A stretch of 64,000 bases of DNA from Prunus persica (lineage: Eukaryota; Streptophyta; Magnoliopsida; Rosales; Rosaceae). Of the stretch, positions 21,934 through 34,385 are shown one piece after another (the stretch's first letter is position 1; every line of letters begins with the position of its first letter). The stretch is taken from assembly GCF_000346465.2 (NCBI RefSeq), contig NC_034012.1, positions 17,535,192-17,599,191 on the forward strand. Direction: 5' to 3'. Both the position numbers and the translations under genes were made by a program. The notes under the pieces are model-generated. The model was not told the origin of the DNA, searched no databases, and saw only the letters and a list, made by a program, of their open reading frames with translations.

Positions 21934-22378
21934 CTGATTTTCCGAAACCACCCATTCCAAAAATCTTGTGCTCCCTGATGCAAATACATCTTCCATGAAC
22001 GGTAGTTTGAGGTTCTTAGTTGCAGATATAACAGCAAATCCCTCTGAAATGGTAAACATGATCACCCCAAATATGATGATCCTCCCAAGAATCTTTTCTG
22101 ACCACTGAAATTGATAAAACAAATATGAAATCAATATTTTTATCTTCCCTTTGGTCATAAATGTTGCTGTCAAACTAAAAATTAAAGAAAAACTTACCTG
22201 ACTTTTCTTCTCTGTTTAGACTTTGGCTACTTGATGTATGTATGAGGCTGAGGTGAAGCTTCTTTTTCCTTTCTAATTTTATGGCCAAAAAATCACCAAA
22301 GAATTAGAGAGTTCTAACTCGATGATGAAAACTGATGGGTGTAAAATATGTGGCTTTCTGTTTATATAGCAGAGGTTG
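21934..22378 (-). pseudogene. 5' end of an unidentified host gene (promoter, leader exon, one coding exon)
   Basis: On the minus strand there is a TATA box (CTATATAAACAG, about 22363-22374), then a leader without ATG ending AGTCAG/GTAAGT at 22198. A short intron ends TTTATCAATTTCAG. The next exon, 21934-22104, is exactly 57 codons long in phase 0 and bounded by AATCAG/GTATTT. Its product includes EKILGRIIIFGVIMFTISEG and KLPFMEDVFASGSTRFLEW, a hydrophobic then mixed segment. The first ATG in the exon is codon 16. Alternatively, retention of the intron gives a longer frame starting MTATFMTKGK. I do not recognise the family. No later exon appears before the Harbinger palindrome ends at 21569. 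Confidence 0.4.
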
Positions 22379-22379
22379 T

Positions 22380-23568
22380 GTGACTTTATTTTTTTTGTTT
22401 TTCTATTTCTTTTCTTTTCAAACTTTTAGAAACTCAATTGTGATTAGGTAGTCACGTGCTCTCTACAAACTACCTCTCTCATGTTCATATTCCAATGGAT
22501 GGATAGACACAAGACTATTTTTACTTCATTATCTGTCAGTTATTTTTTTTGTTTTTAGTCTGAAAAACTAATGCACTGGCTGAAACCCAAAGGTAGGTAG
22601 CAATTGAATGCTGAACCCAAAGAAATGCACCAGTCTCTAGGCTTGGCTTTTACCAAAAAGTTGAAGACACCAGTCAGTTGGCTATCACCTTTTCAATCCT
22701 GCTCTGTTGGTAAGATTTGGAAAAAGATTCTGTAATGTTCCAAGCACGAGAAAGTTTCTTGATAATATGTTCAAGGGTACAAACTTTCAAATCATTTCAA
22801 TTCTAATTTTCTGTAAAAAAACTTGTATGATATTAGAATTAAGAAGTTTTAGTATGAAAGCCAAACACAAATCGACCACTATGAACAATAACACATAAAC
22901 TGCAGTAAAAGCAGAGACAATTCACTTTGAAACGTCAAAAGAAACAAACTCACTTGATATCTGAAACATGCAAAGCCAAAATTGATGCGAAGCAGCAAAT
23001 GAGCGAGAATCAATATAGTGTTGAAACACCTGGGCTTCGACAAATGGGCCAATATTATTAACCAAAACAACCAGCGATCAAACCTCCCAAACCCCAATTA
23101 TATATCTTTTATTTTATTGGTGGCCCTATGGGTTGGGCTTTGATGGGCCGGTCGGGTTGGGCTTCCGTAGGCTCAAACGGGTCGGGTTTATGAGTCGGGC
23201 TGGATTTTAGACACCTTAACCTAAGCCTAACCCACTAAAAGATGGGCTAGGCTTTTCCTCAATGGGCAAGGCAAGCCTCCATCGGTTCATGGGCTCGTGG
23301 GACAAATGATGACTCCTAATTGAATGAAGGTAACAGAATAGTGTTATTCCCATCACATGCAACTTCTTCTTTAATTTCTTAGGCCTCTCCATTTTAGCAT
23401 GAAAAGCCACAATTAAAAGACAAGATTTTGCACGCATAAAAAAACATTATAAGATAAGGGTAGACGTAGTAAACAACTTTCTCACACTAGATATCCTTTT
23501 TGGTCAATAGAAATGTGAGAAGAACCTATTCAAGTTGAATTGTCGTGCAATTGAGTCATTCTCTATTA
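22380..23568. other. Intergenic, no supported gene
   Basis: AT-rich upstream DNA of the gene fragment at 22378. A GC-richer stretch at 23120-23290 repeats GGGTTGGGCTT and GGGTCGGGTT phrases and resembles transposon-derived sequence; I could not assign it. Confidence 0.5.
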
Positions 23569-24070
23569 GGGCGTTTTCAGCAGCTCGGGGTGGGGGGGTG
23601 AGGGCCCAAAATTCATTTCCAACAGCAAGGGTTGGCCCGAGCTGGCTGTGGGTCCCACGAGACTGAGCTAGCCCGAAGGCAAGGTCAACTCGTGCACGAG
23701 CCCAAGTTTTGGGCTGATATCATTGCTGACGCCAGGCTGGCGTCAGCCCTCCAATTCAAATTTTTTTTTACTGTTGGCGCGTGCAATAGTAAAAAAAAAT
23801 TTGCACTTGCGTGCCTGCTTCCGCCAACGGCTAGAAGCCACGTTGCGGCGTCTCGGCTCTCCGATTGCTTTTTGTCCTCCAATCCAACGACAACCAATTT
23901 TTTTGCAATAAAATTATGAAAAAAATTCGAATTTTTTTTCTTCTATAAATACCAACCAATACTCTTCACTTTTAACACCAAATTCTCATATATTTTCTTC
24001 TCCTTGAACTATTATTCACTTTCTACTCAACATTTTATTTACTATCAAATTTTTTTCTCTCTCTCATCTT

Positions 24071-25130
24071 ATGGCTTCTTCTATCGAAACCGGAGGGGCA
24101 TGGAGCATCATGAAAGATGTTTTGTTGTGTGAATGTTGGGTCCAAATTAGTCATTATCCCGTCTCGGGCAGTGAGATGAAATTCTGTCATATGTGGAGAA
24201 AAATTCATACCGAATTTTGTGAAAGATTGGGTTCGACCCGTACGGGAATGGCATTGTCTAGTAGGTGGAAAATTCTCAATAAAGAGTTGGGAAAATGGAG
24301 AGATGTCTTGGCAAAAGCGATGGACAACCATAGAAGCGGGGAAAATCTTAGCAATGAAGTAAATTATTTGTAATTTTTGTTTTATTAATTTTAATGTCCT
24401 ATTACTTTTTTTTAAATGTTTCTTGCAATTTCTATATTTTGTTAATATTTCTTGCATTTTCAATATTTATTTAAATGTTTCTTGCATTTCTAATATTTTG
24501 TTAATATGTCTTGAATTTCCAATAATTTGTTAATATTTCTTGTATTTCCATTATTTTGTTTATATTTGTTGCATTGCCAATATTTTTTTTAAGTTTCTTG
24601 CATTTTTATTTTTATTTTTATATATATTATGCAAGAACAAATGTGGTACTACTGGGCAAGGCAAAAAAAATTTCAACCATGACCAATGTTGGAAGGTGGT
24701 GAAGAATTGTAAGAGATTCCGAATTATTCCAACGGGTCCGACCGTGGTGTTGAACGAGATGCCACTCCATGATTCACGGGCATCGGATTCACCTATGGAT
24801 TCCTCGATGAGTCAAGACTCACCCATCCAAAGGGAGCCAAGGCCTATTGGGAGAAAGGCGGCGAAGGCGAAGAGAGGGAGTAATTCTACCAACAATACAT
24901 CTAAATTTTTGTAGGAGATTGCAAGGCAAAGCGCCATGAGAATTGAAATAGACATGAAAACCCAAGAAGATGAGAGGGCATTTCAAGTAGAATATGCAAA
25001 AGAAAGGGAGTATGTATGCAAAGAAAATACTGAGAAGAAGGATCGGGAAACTATGGCTATGGATACAAGCCATATGTCCCCCAAAACAAAACAATTTTGG
25101 AAGCTAGAACGAAGGGATGTTATGAGATGA
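24071..25130 (+). pseudogene. Harbinger ORF1 (Myb/trihelix-like, NAM-associated type) with lesions
   Basis: Exon 1 (24071-24358) encodes MASSIETGGAWSIMKDVLLC through LSSRWKILNKELGKW, a trihelix/Myb-like helix pattern, and ends AATGAA/GTAAAT. An intron of repeated TTTCTTGCATTTC units follows. Exon 2 contains CWKVVKNCKRFRIIPTGP, then a Ser/Pro-rich linker (DSPMDSSMSQDSP), a basic patch and a C-terminal coiled coil ending WKLERRDVMR at 25130. A frameshift lies near the start of exon 2 and a TAG stop at about 24913. The protein normally acts with the transposase in binding the element ends. Confidence 0.75.
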
Positions 25131-25339
25131 AGACTTTTTCGTGACGATGGACCTAGCAACACGGATTGGTTAAATGATCAAAATCATTAAGTTAGTTTGC
25201 TTGCCTTTTATTTCATTGTATTTTAATGTTTTGTTTTAAAAATTAGTTGTAATTCATGTATTTTATTTCATTAGTAGTATTGGTTTTCTTTGAGTGAATA
25301 AAGAAAGCATTCAATAAAATACATTTTTATTTAAAACAT

Positions 25340-25510
25340 TCCATACATAAAAACAAACCACAACCAAAGCATTTAAAAAAAACAAACCACAACCAAAGCA
25401 TTAAAAAAGCATAACCATAACCAAAGCATAAAAAATAAACAAACCACAACCAAGGCATTAAAAAAAAAAGCATAACTAAAAATAAAACATAAACATAATA
25501 AATTAAAAAA
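25340..25510. repeat. A-rich tandem repeats inside Harbinger B
   Basis: About five units of AAACAAACCACAACCAAAGC followed by ATTAAAAA lie between the two convergent genes, probably in their 3' untranslated regions. Confidence 0.8.
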
Positions 25511-25629
25511 ACATCTTCACTTCACTTCATTCACCGTTATTACCTTTCACCGCCCATAAATGCTTCATCAAGTCAACTTGACGTCATTCATGAATCTAAG
25601 ACGATTGCATCTTCGTATATCGATCAATC

Positions 25630-26870
25630 ATACGGGTCATGAAACGACCGTCCCTAACCAACAATTCATGATGCACTGGTTCTCCATTTGGCCCCAATAA
25701 ATTCTTGTCAAGGCCGTGTTCATGGGATCCGGTTCGTACACGTCTGCAGCATCGTAATCATACTCATCCTCCACAATCATGTTATGAAGGATGATGCATG
25801 TCATCATTATGCTCCTCAGCACCTCCTCATCAAACAAAGGCGCCGCACCCCTAATAAAAGCCCACTGGGCTTGGCGGATACCAAAGCACGTCTCCACATC
25901 TTTTATGTAGGCAGTAAATAATTTTTGCTTCTCAGATCGGGGATGCGGAATTGATTTCACAAATGTGGTCCACCTTGGGTAGATGCCATCAGCTAGATAA
26001 TACCAATTCTGGTAGACGGTATTGTTGATTTCATAGGTGATATTCGAGGCTTCACCTCTCAAAACATCGTTGAACACCAAGGATTGATCCAGGACGTTCA
26101 AGTCGTTTTGAGATCCGGCAACTCTGAAGAAGGCATGCCAAACCCATGTATCGAATCCAGCAACGGCTTCAAGGATGATACTTTTGAGCCCTTTCCTATT
26201 TCCATAATCTCCTTCCCAAGCAGTTGGGCAATTCTTCCATTGCCAGTGCCTGCAGTCGATGCTCCCAATCATTCTTGGAAATCCTCAAGCTTTGGCCTTT
26301 TGTAGAAGCCGTTGGAGGTCTCTGGGCGTAGGTCTACGCAGGTAGTCCCTGGTGTACAGAGTTTCGACTGCATCACAAAATCTTACCAAGCTCTCCAAAG
26401 TAGTGGACTTCCCCATCCGGGCATTCTCATCTACCTGATCAACAGATAAACCATACACCAGCATTCGTATAATAGTCGTAAACTTTTGCTCTGGAAGAAG
26501 TCCCAAAACCCCAGCAGCTTCACACTTTTAAACAAAGTATTCATCATAATTGAAAATATTATGCATGACTTTATTGAACAAATAGGGTTGCATTCTATAT
26601 CGCACTCGAAAATGAACATCAGAGTACAGAGAAGATGGGATAAATTAATCTTCCAGAAGATTCTTACCTCGAGAATGCCTATGTCTGTCCACATTCAGGC
26701 CACGACCGAACCATGGCGGTACCCTTGGTTTCTTCATCAAGCAAAGCCACTGCTATGACAACTTGTTTATCTACTTCTCTCTGCACCTTTTGCCTTCAAC
26801 TCGTCTACGCCTTCTTTCTCTAGTTTCTTGCTCGTGCCTCTCCAAGACACTGCTCATGTCTGACATTGAG
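25630..26870 (-). pseudogene. PIF/Harbinger DDE transposase (ALP1-like) with nonsense mutation
   Basis: The coding order on the minus strand is a start region near 26870 (MSDMSSVLERHEQETRERRRR), an intron around 26510-26660, then 26506-26288 and 26284-25637. The DDE core contains MIGSIDCRHWQWKNCP (first Asp), YYLADGIYPRW (second Asp) and IKDVETCFGIRQAQW (Glu). These are residues 6, 95 and 127 counted from the ATG at 26272. A TGA at 26285-26287 (KA-stop-GFPRMIG) replaces what is CGA/Arg in the family motif A-R-G-FP. The first exon is also shifted near 26770. Length and order otherwise fit the family. ALP1-type host genes share this domain, but the flanking TIRs show this one belongs to the element. 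Confidence 0.85.
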
Positions 26871-27673
26871 AATGGAGTATGAATTCTAAAATCTAATAAA
26901 TGAAAATATAGAGAAGATCTAGTGTGAGAGGTATGAGCTGAGCCTCTGGTTTTATAGAAAAATTTAGGCATAGAGAGATGACACGGGGCGCGATTTTAGA
27001 GGGTGAAAATCTTATCTGAAATTTGAAATTAAAAAGTTATCTGAATTTTGAATTTTGAAAATATTTTGAATTTTGAATTTTGAAATTGAAAATCTTATTA
27101 GAAAATTTTATCCGATTATGAGATATGAATTTTATAATAAATATTGACACGTACGAACCCAAAAATCTTATCCGAAAATATTATCCAAATTAATTGTTTA
27201 GGTAAAATAATTTGTGAAAAAAAATGAATAGTATTTGCCATTTGCCATGACAACGGAGGAAACACACATTGCTTTTTGCAAGGGCATCTACTATTCACGT
27301 AAATAGTAGCTGCCCTAGCCCCCGCTCCCCCTTGCCATGGCAAAGGGCAACTCGGTGGAAGTGCTCTTATAGTGCCCATAATTCATATTATCAAGGAATG
27401 GATACTTTTGTCAAAATCTTAACATGAATTTTCTACTTACATGATTACATTGGTTATATCTAGAAACTTCCTTTCTAGTCATATCTACTCTGCAGAGATT
27501 TCCTCAATCATATCTTTAGAGCATTCCTTACTAAGAGTATAGATCCTTTGTCGTATATTCACTTGCCTCCATGAACTTTCGAGAATCCTGAAGACGACCT
27601 TTTGAATCATATATACTGACACGAATGTATAGGGATTTCGAAGACAAACGACTTGTCCACAAGACAACTATGA

Positions 27674-29950
27674 TGTAACATGCCGACCCAATTTTAATTA
27701 TTCGACTAAATTAATTAATTAATTAAATTATAAAATTACATTTTTGCTCTCAGAGATAGGGTTATTTTGGTCACTTTTTAATCCAGTAGGATTTTGGGAA
27801 AATAAATGGCAACATGATGTAGATCACGTCGATACGAGTTTGTAGACACGTAGTGGGCTCAAATTGAAATTATAACGAAGAAGTTACGATCTACGGAAGT
27901 CCAGTGGCACATTCGTAAACATTTCGAAGTTCAGTTTTTAAAAGTCATATTTCTTTCTCTCTCCCCCGACATTTTCTTCTTCGCGCGACAACCCTCACCC
28001 CCTCCCCCCTCCCCCCCCTTTTCGTTTCAGCCAGCCACATTTTGGCTGGCCACGGCCACATCTGGCCACAAAATCTGGTTGGACCGGTACCAAGACGTCA
28101 AGCTCAACCTCCTGTTACTACCCCACCCCACCTTCGACGAAACCGCCAGAAAATGTAGAAAATATGCCGAATTTTTTGTCAACTTTCCGGCGTTCTTTTC
28201 GACGATTCCAGCCACCATTTTCGTTGATCTAGGTATGTTTTCTCATCCTCTCAACGTGTTCTAGCTAATGGTTGGGTTGATTAGGATCGATTTTTGAGTT
28301 TTGAAACTGTATTTGCAACTTAAAATTTGGCCAATTTTCAGCTCGTGATTTCGGCAAGTTCCTTTCACTTTTTGGCCATAGTCCAGGAACAAAAGTTGCT
28401 CCACTCATTGTCCTGATCACATAGGTATAGGTATTGTTGGGTGTTTCGAGAATTTTTTGGTTGCTGAAATTTCTCAAGGCACCTACGCGCTTCTGTGGGT
28501 GGCCCATTTAGTCCTAAAATGATCCTCGTGTCGTCCCAAGCACGATGTTATGCTCGGATTTGAATTTGGTTATCGTTTGACGGTCGATCAGATTTATGCA
28601 TATTAGGCATTTTCGGGTTCGATATGCTCGGACCGTTGGATCAACTTTGTTTCAAAATATGTTGATCTAGATACCTCTAGGATCGTGTAGGAATTCATGG
28701 ATCCAAAATCGGAGTCCCGGATGCTCCGATTTAATGACTCAAATTTACGAAAAATAGTGACCTTATCGTGTGATCGCGAGCGATCCGACCACTCGATCTG
28801 GACCAAACTTGCAGGACGTGTTTAATAAATTTTTTTGAACCCATAGAAACTTTTAGATCGGAAATCAAGGTCATGGGCCACGCAGGCTCCGTTGACCAAA
28901 AATGAAAAGTTTGACCAAACTGTTGACTATGGGTCTTTTGAGACCGTCCTGTCCTTTGGAAAAGTACTAGAATAGGCTTTGAATCTTTCTAAAATGGTAG
29001 GTCCACGTTAAGGTCCGGGAATTTGGGTTTGATTTTTAAGTGCACCGTTGAGGCCGTATAATGAGTTTTGGTGGTTTTCAGGTAATTGTTTTGGTGTGTG
29101 TTACTCTCTAAACATTTGAAAGGTATGTTTATAGTGCTTTAATTTTGAGATTATAATATTGTTAATTTTGGGTGTTGGCTATCATAGTGATCTAAATGAT
29201 GCTTTGGTATGATATGGATTTGGTTGTGGTGCATTAGTTTATGTGGTTATTGGTCTTTGAATCGCAATATCTTTGAGAATGTAGGAATTAGTATGTATAT
29301 ATTGATGGGCTATGGTCTTAGGAAGTTTAAATATGGTGTTTTGGATTTTTTTTATGTTGTCTTGTGGGATTTTTTGAGGTTGTATATTTCCTAAGTATAG
29401 GAATAGTGTTTTGAATATTCATTAAATTCAATGAGCTTATTTAGTCTCGATGTTTTTCTTAATTATGGTTTTAATATGATTTTCAAAAAGGAAGTATGGG
29501 TATTATTTTATTATATATATATTTGCTATATGGAAACAATTTGTTTTGGAAATTTGATTTCGAGAATATTATCTTTATTATATATTAGTTTACGAAAGTG
29601 GATTTTGGATCTTGGCAATGGCACGCCATCTCATGTACCCCCCTCCCCTTGGATACTGCTTCTGTAATTGATGGATACTTGGAAACTGTGTTATGTTTTG
29701 GATATGTTGTAACCCATGTACCATTGACATGGTGTTACCGTAGACCCTTAGCGGGGTAGTCTGCGCTCGTAGGACTTGACAAAGGCGCATGAGTATTGAG
29801 GATTCTACTGTGTGTGTTGGTCAGCCCAGTCCCTTGGTTGGACGGCTCATCCTTGAACCATGGTTGTTGAGGATTCCTCCATGTGGTCTAGTCAAACGAT
29901 CCTCGGATTGGATTGTCTTCCCCTGATACATGATGATGGTGTGAGGAGTG

Positions 29951-29984
<34 letters not shown>

Positions 29985-30773
29985 TACATATTAAATATAT
30001 AACTGTGGATTCATTTTTGGGTTGAGATTCTTAAACTTGTGAGTACCCTGCATAGGTGTGAACATTCGATTTATAGTTTGAAAAGTGTTGTTCGGAAACG
30101 TATGCCTTGGATAAGGTATGGTTGCGGGAAAGAACTGATAAAAGAAAAGGAACTCATAAAGTGTTCAGTGGTTGCCTTGTCAAATTTGAGGTGGTAAATG
30201 AGTCTAAATTTAATCATTGGTATTACTCTAAATAATCGTATATTACCTGTATCGTGATTGTGGATTTAAGAATTATGTGTGGCCTGATCTCAAACAAAGA
30301 GGTACGTAGGTAGCCTGGGGTTAACCTAGGTGCAGCCGCAAAACAAACTGTTTGAGCTGTGCTTGTGTTGTTTTAAGTGTGGAAATGAATTTTGTTTGAA
30401 GAAAGGTCATTTCTTTCTGATTGCTGGTATGATAATTGTTACGAGTGTATGGATTTACAAAGGAGTTCATAAACAAGAACGTTTTAGAAATGTTTGGTTA
30501 TGAGGTCGGAGGTCTGTTTGTTGTGTGTACCATACTTTGTGCATGCTGAAGCTTGGTGATTTTAAAACTGTGTTTTTGACATGTGGAAAAATTTGATAAA
30601 GTCCATTTTTCAGGGGAGACTGCCGAAATTTCAGTAGAAGTCTCATCCTTCTTTTCCTTTGTTTTATGGGAAGAGGATGGTTGAAATTAGTAAGTGGGCC
30701 CAGCATCGGTTGGATGTTGGAAAAACCACAGGATTTTTCTCGAATTCGGAGGAATTCGGGGCGGGTCCTTTCA
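27674..30773 (+). mobile_element. Solo LTR A (3.1 kb)
   Basis: It starts TGTAACATGCCGACCC and ends GCGGGTCCTTTCA, the TG…CA limits of an LTR. Both sides carry the 5-base duplication TATGA (27669-27673 and 30774-30778). Its end matches the end of solo LTR B read on the other strand (GGGCCCA, GCCGAAATTTC, GGCGGGTCCT). No protein frame of gag or pol is present. Around 29690-29940 two diverged units of about 95 bases correspond to the minisatellite of LTR B. A TA/CA microsatellite sits at 29950-29984. Confidence 0.85.
29950..29984. repeat. (TA)n(CA)n microsatellite
   Basis: A short TA run directly followed by about twelve CA dinucleotides, within solo LTR A. Confidence 0.9.
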
Positions 30774-31125
30774 TATGATGTCTCAGGTCTGAGAAATAGT
30801 TTGCACTATTGCAGCTTATGAGTTTTAGTTTGACATGGGAGTAAGACCCTCATCCTAGAATTCGTGGCTTGATCGTGTTCAATTTATTATCTCTCTAAGC
30901 ACCTACACAGTTATCTTAGTTTCTCTACACGCAATGACTTGAGACTAGTCTTTCTCCCAATCGAGCGGATATAGTGTGTACCACTTTTTGCAGACGATCA
31001 ATGTCCAATTAATAATCCTATGACTGGGAACATTTAGGAAATAATGTGGAAGTATGAGAGGTCTCCTTCTATCCAATCTCATTGCATAGCTTTCATAGTA
31101 TTTCATATTCCAATGACTGTTGTTT

Positions 31126-31639
31126 ACTGTTATTATTATAGACCAAATATCATGGTTGAAAACAACAATCTTGCCCAAAAGTGATAGTGAAATATCCAAA
31201 AAGAAATATCACATGTTTGAAGTTAGGGCATATTTTCAATAGTATGGTCATCATGCAATAATTATTGGGCTTGTTTTCGAACATTGCTTGACCATGCTTA
31301 TATTTTATGAGTTGAATATACATGTTTATCATGTGCATAGTTTTAACAGTTTATATTTCTATATATAGTAAATAATTATTTAATTTACTTTCAAATCTGT
31401 TCAGGTCCCTTTGATGCGGCCTTAATTACTATTAGTCAATGTTAAAAATATGCCTCAGAAGCCAATACGAAAATGAAACTTCTAAGGACATAACCCTTCA
31501 CAAATATGATTAATAGGGTACAAAAGTCACTTTAGGAAACTTATGCATAACCAATCAAGTGACAAGTCTATGGATTATGACACAAATAGAAACCAATCTA
31601 AAGATATAAGATTCACAAGAATTTTCCATTATGATGTAT
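31126..31639. other. Spacer between the inverted arms
   Basis: AT-rich, no reading frame of note and no motif recognised. Confidence 0.5.
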
Positions 31640-32165
31640 TTCATCCTAAAATGTTCCTAGTCATAGGATCACCAATTAGGAAATGATGATCTGCAAAGAC
31701 TGGTACACACTGTGTCTTCTCAATCGGGAGGATGACTAGTCTCAAATCATTCATGTAGAAACATTGAGACAAGTGTGTCAATAAAGATAGAGTTCACTGA
31801 AAGAGTCGATTCAGAATTCTAGTATGGAAGTTTTACTTACAAGTGTCAAACAAGTAATTCTAAGTTGCGATAATGCAAATTAGTCCTCAGACCTGAGACA
31901 TCACAGTTGTCTTATGGACGAGTTTTTATCTTTGAGAACACTATACAGTTGTATTGAAAGATGTGGCTCGAAAGTGATCATCAGGATATTCAATAAGCTC
32001 ACAGAGACATGTGAATGTACAACAATAAATCTTTACTTTTAGTAAAGAAAGAGAATACTCTAGAGATATGATTCGTTGAATTTTTGGCCAAAGTATCAGA
32101 TATGATTGCAAAAGGAAAGTTTGCAATCTCATCCACGTGAATTATATAACCTAGAAATGGCGCAT
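31640..32165. repeat. Right arm of the large inverted repeat (uninterrupted)
   Basis: The reverse complement aligns in order with 27370-27673 plus 30774-31125. It is diverged, roughly one base in five by eye at the far end and less near the centre. It supplies the empty-site sequence for solo LTR A. Confidence 0.7.
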
Positions 32166-33637
32166 TAGGGATTTGACAAAGTTATATGTTTCCCAATAAT
32201 GTGACATAGAGTATTGTTTTAGAGAATGGCCAAATTGCATTGCAATTACAACTGAATAGGTTCTCCAATGAATTCTATTTCGCTTGTGTAGTTGTTTGGG
32301 CCTGGTTGAAATTTGACCGGGTCAGGCCCGAGATTCGACAATTAAACTAATAGTGAGCCCAAGCTATATTTCGGTGGGCCTAATCAATGAGGTCGGATAA
32401 AAGCCCAAAATAATAAATGTAGCAGAATATCTACATGTGGTGGAATACACCAATCTGGCCGAACACATCAATATGGCCGAGAGCATAGAAGTGGTCAAAA
32501 GCCTATATGTGGTCAAAAGTGTAGATACGGTTGAAAGACTAAAAGCGGCCGAGTACATAAAATCAGCCAATGCTTAAATAAGAAGAGAGATAATTCGTAG
32601 GAGGATTTTTCTCATAAGTTACAATTCAAATATAAAAGGAACTATGCTAGCTTAATGGTCAACTGAAGTTATTGTGGAGAGCTCAAGATGGAAGGAAAAT
32701 CAAATCAAATATTATTATTCACATTAAATCACATGCATGAGACAAGGGATTGAAGATATTCTAGAGCAATTATGATTGATTTGAAGGCCAATTAACAATT
32801 GACCAAATTGAGACGCACCGAAGCCCCTATAAATACCAAGCTTATGGAAGAGAGAAAGGACCCCCGACATAACATACATCTTGTCATTTTACATTCTCTT
32901 CAATTTCTATCCTAGGAGTAGCGTAATGTAGCATAGCCTCGTTCTTATTTTTTCCGCTCTAGTTTCTGTAGATTTCAATTATGCCTTTACATTATTCTTG
33001 TGCTTGTTTTTCAATTCTATTTTAATTGCAATTCTTTCAATTCATGTCTTCACTATTCTTCATAATCTAGTTTACTTTTCGCACTCGAATTTCAATGACA
33101 GGACCCGCCCAGAATTTTTCGAAACGCGAGACGAATCCTATGGAATTCCCGACATCACCCCGATATCGGGCCCACTTATTAAAGACCGGGACTTTCTGCC
33201 GAAATTTCGGCAGAGTCTCCCCTGTAAATTGATCATTCCCCAAATTTTAACCTGCACAAAAACACATTTAATATCCCAACAGGCAGCACGCACAATATAA
33301 CTTCCTGTAATTCACATAAACGGCCTTCGGCCTTCCAATAATTCGCAACAAACCACCAAGCACGCTATCAAATCAATTCATACCTTAAACAAGGCAAACA
33401 ATAAATTCAAAATGAATTATGAATACTAAATTCAACATACGTCATCTGACTTTTCCAATTCCAACATACGAGGTTTTAACCTCCTAACACAATCACATCT
33501 ATGTCCACGGCTGTACCTAATAACCTCAGGCTGCTTACGTACCCTCACTGAGGGATCAAGCCACACGTAGTTCTTCAAACTAAAACCTGATTCCTAACAC
33601 ATACAATACCTTTATTCATCTCTCTGTTATTCACAGA

Positions 33638-34385
33638 ATCTCCCCATACGTCGAAAATTCCAACGCCACGTATGGGGTCTGTCAGCAAGCCGGATTACCT
33701 ACGCCACGTGTGACCTAACAATCATAGCATCTCCCCATACGCCGGAAATTCCAACGCCACGTATATGGTCTGTCCTCACGCTGGATAACCTACGCCACGC
33801 GGGACCTAACAATCATATAATCTTCCCATATGCCGGAAATTCCAACGCCACATATGGGGTCTGTCTCAACGCCGAAAAATCCTACGCCACGCGAGACCTC
33901 AACATCATATCACAATATCTCCCCATACACCGGTACTACCAACGCCACGTATAGGGTCTATCAACCCGCCGGATAACCTACTCCACGTGCGACCTCAACA
34001 TATTATCATATAATCTCCCTATACGCCGGTACTACCAACGCCACGTATGGGGTCTGCCTGCACGCCAAATAACCTACGCCACGTGGGACCTAACAATCAT
34101 ATAATCTCCCTATATGCCGAAAATTCCAACGCCAAATATGGGGTCTGTCTCAATGCCGAAAAATCCTACGCCACGCGAGACCTCAACATCATATCACAGT
34201 ATCTCCCTATACGCCGGTACTACCAACGCCATGTATGGGGTCTGTCAACACGCCGGATAACCTACGCCACGTGCGACTTCAACATATTATCACATAATCT
34301 CCACATACGCCGGTACAACCAACGCCACGTATGGGGTCTGTCCACACGCCGAATAACCTACGCCACGTGGGACCTAACAATCATA
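33638..34385. repeat. Minisatellite of about 8 units (90-98 bp) in solo LTR B
   Basis: Each unit opens ATCTCCCCATACGCCGG or a variant, then has CCAACGCCACGTATGGGGTC and CCTACGCCACG. Successive starts are spaced 90-98 bases apart. Each unit contains inverted pairs such as CCCCATACG / CGTATGGGG, so each could fold into a hairpin. Confidence 0.9.

Larger units (their letters stand above)
23569..27366. mobile_element. PIF/Harbinger element B, complete ends, 3.8 kb
   Basis: Ends are GGGCGTTTTCAGCAGC (left) and, in reverse complement, GAGCACTTCCACCGAG (right). They are flanked by TTA on both sides (23566-23568 and 27367-27369), the usual PIF/Harbinger 3-base target. Two convergent genes are present: ORF1 on the plus strand (24071-25130) and a DDE transposase on the minus strand (25630-26870). 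Both contain stops, so the copy is probably dead, but it defines the ends of the shorter Harbinger pieces at 10406 and 20435-21569. Confidence 0.9.
27370..31125. repeat. Left arm of a large inverted repeat, split by solo LTR A
   Basis: 27370-27673 and 30774-31125 together match the reverse complement of 31640-32165. The undisturbed partner reads AAGACAACTGTGATGTCTC. This arm reads AAGACAACTATGA, then the LTR, then TATGATGTCTC. Other matches include AATCATATCTTTAGAG and CCTATGACTGGGAACATTT. The family was not identified; the arms may be two copies of one retroelement in opposite orientation. Confidence 0.75.

Noticed and set aside
27674..30773. Possible host gene in the 3.1 kb stretch
   Set aside because: Short unrelated frames only. 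TG…CA ends and TATGA duplications identify a solo LTR.
33638..34385. Regular direct repeats reminiscent of a CRISPR-like array
   Set aside because: Units are whole 90-98 bp tandem copies with no unique spacers, inside a plant solo LTR with target duplications. It is a minisatellite.
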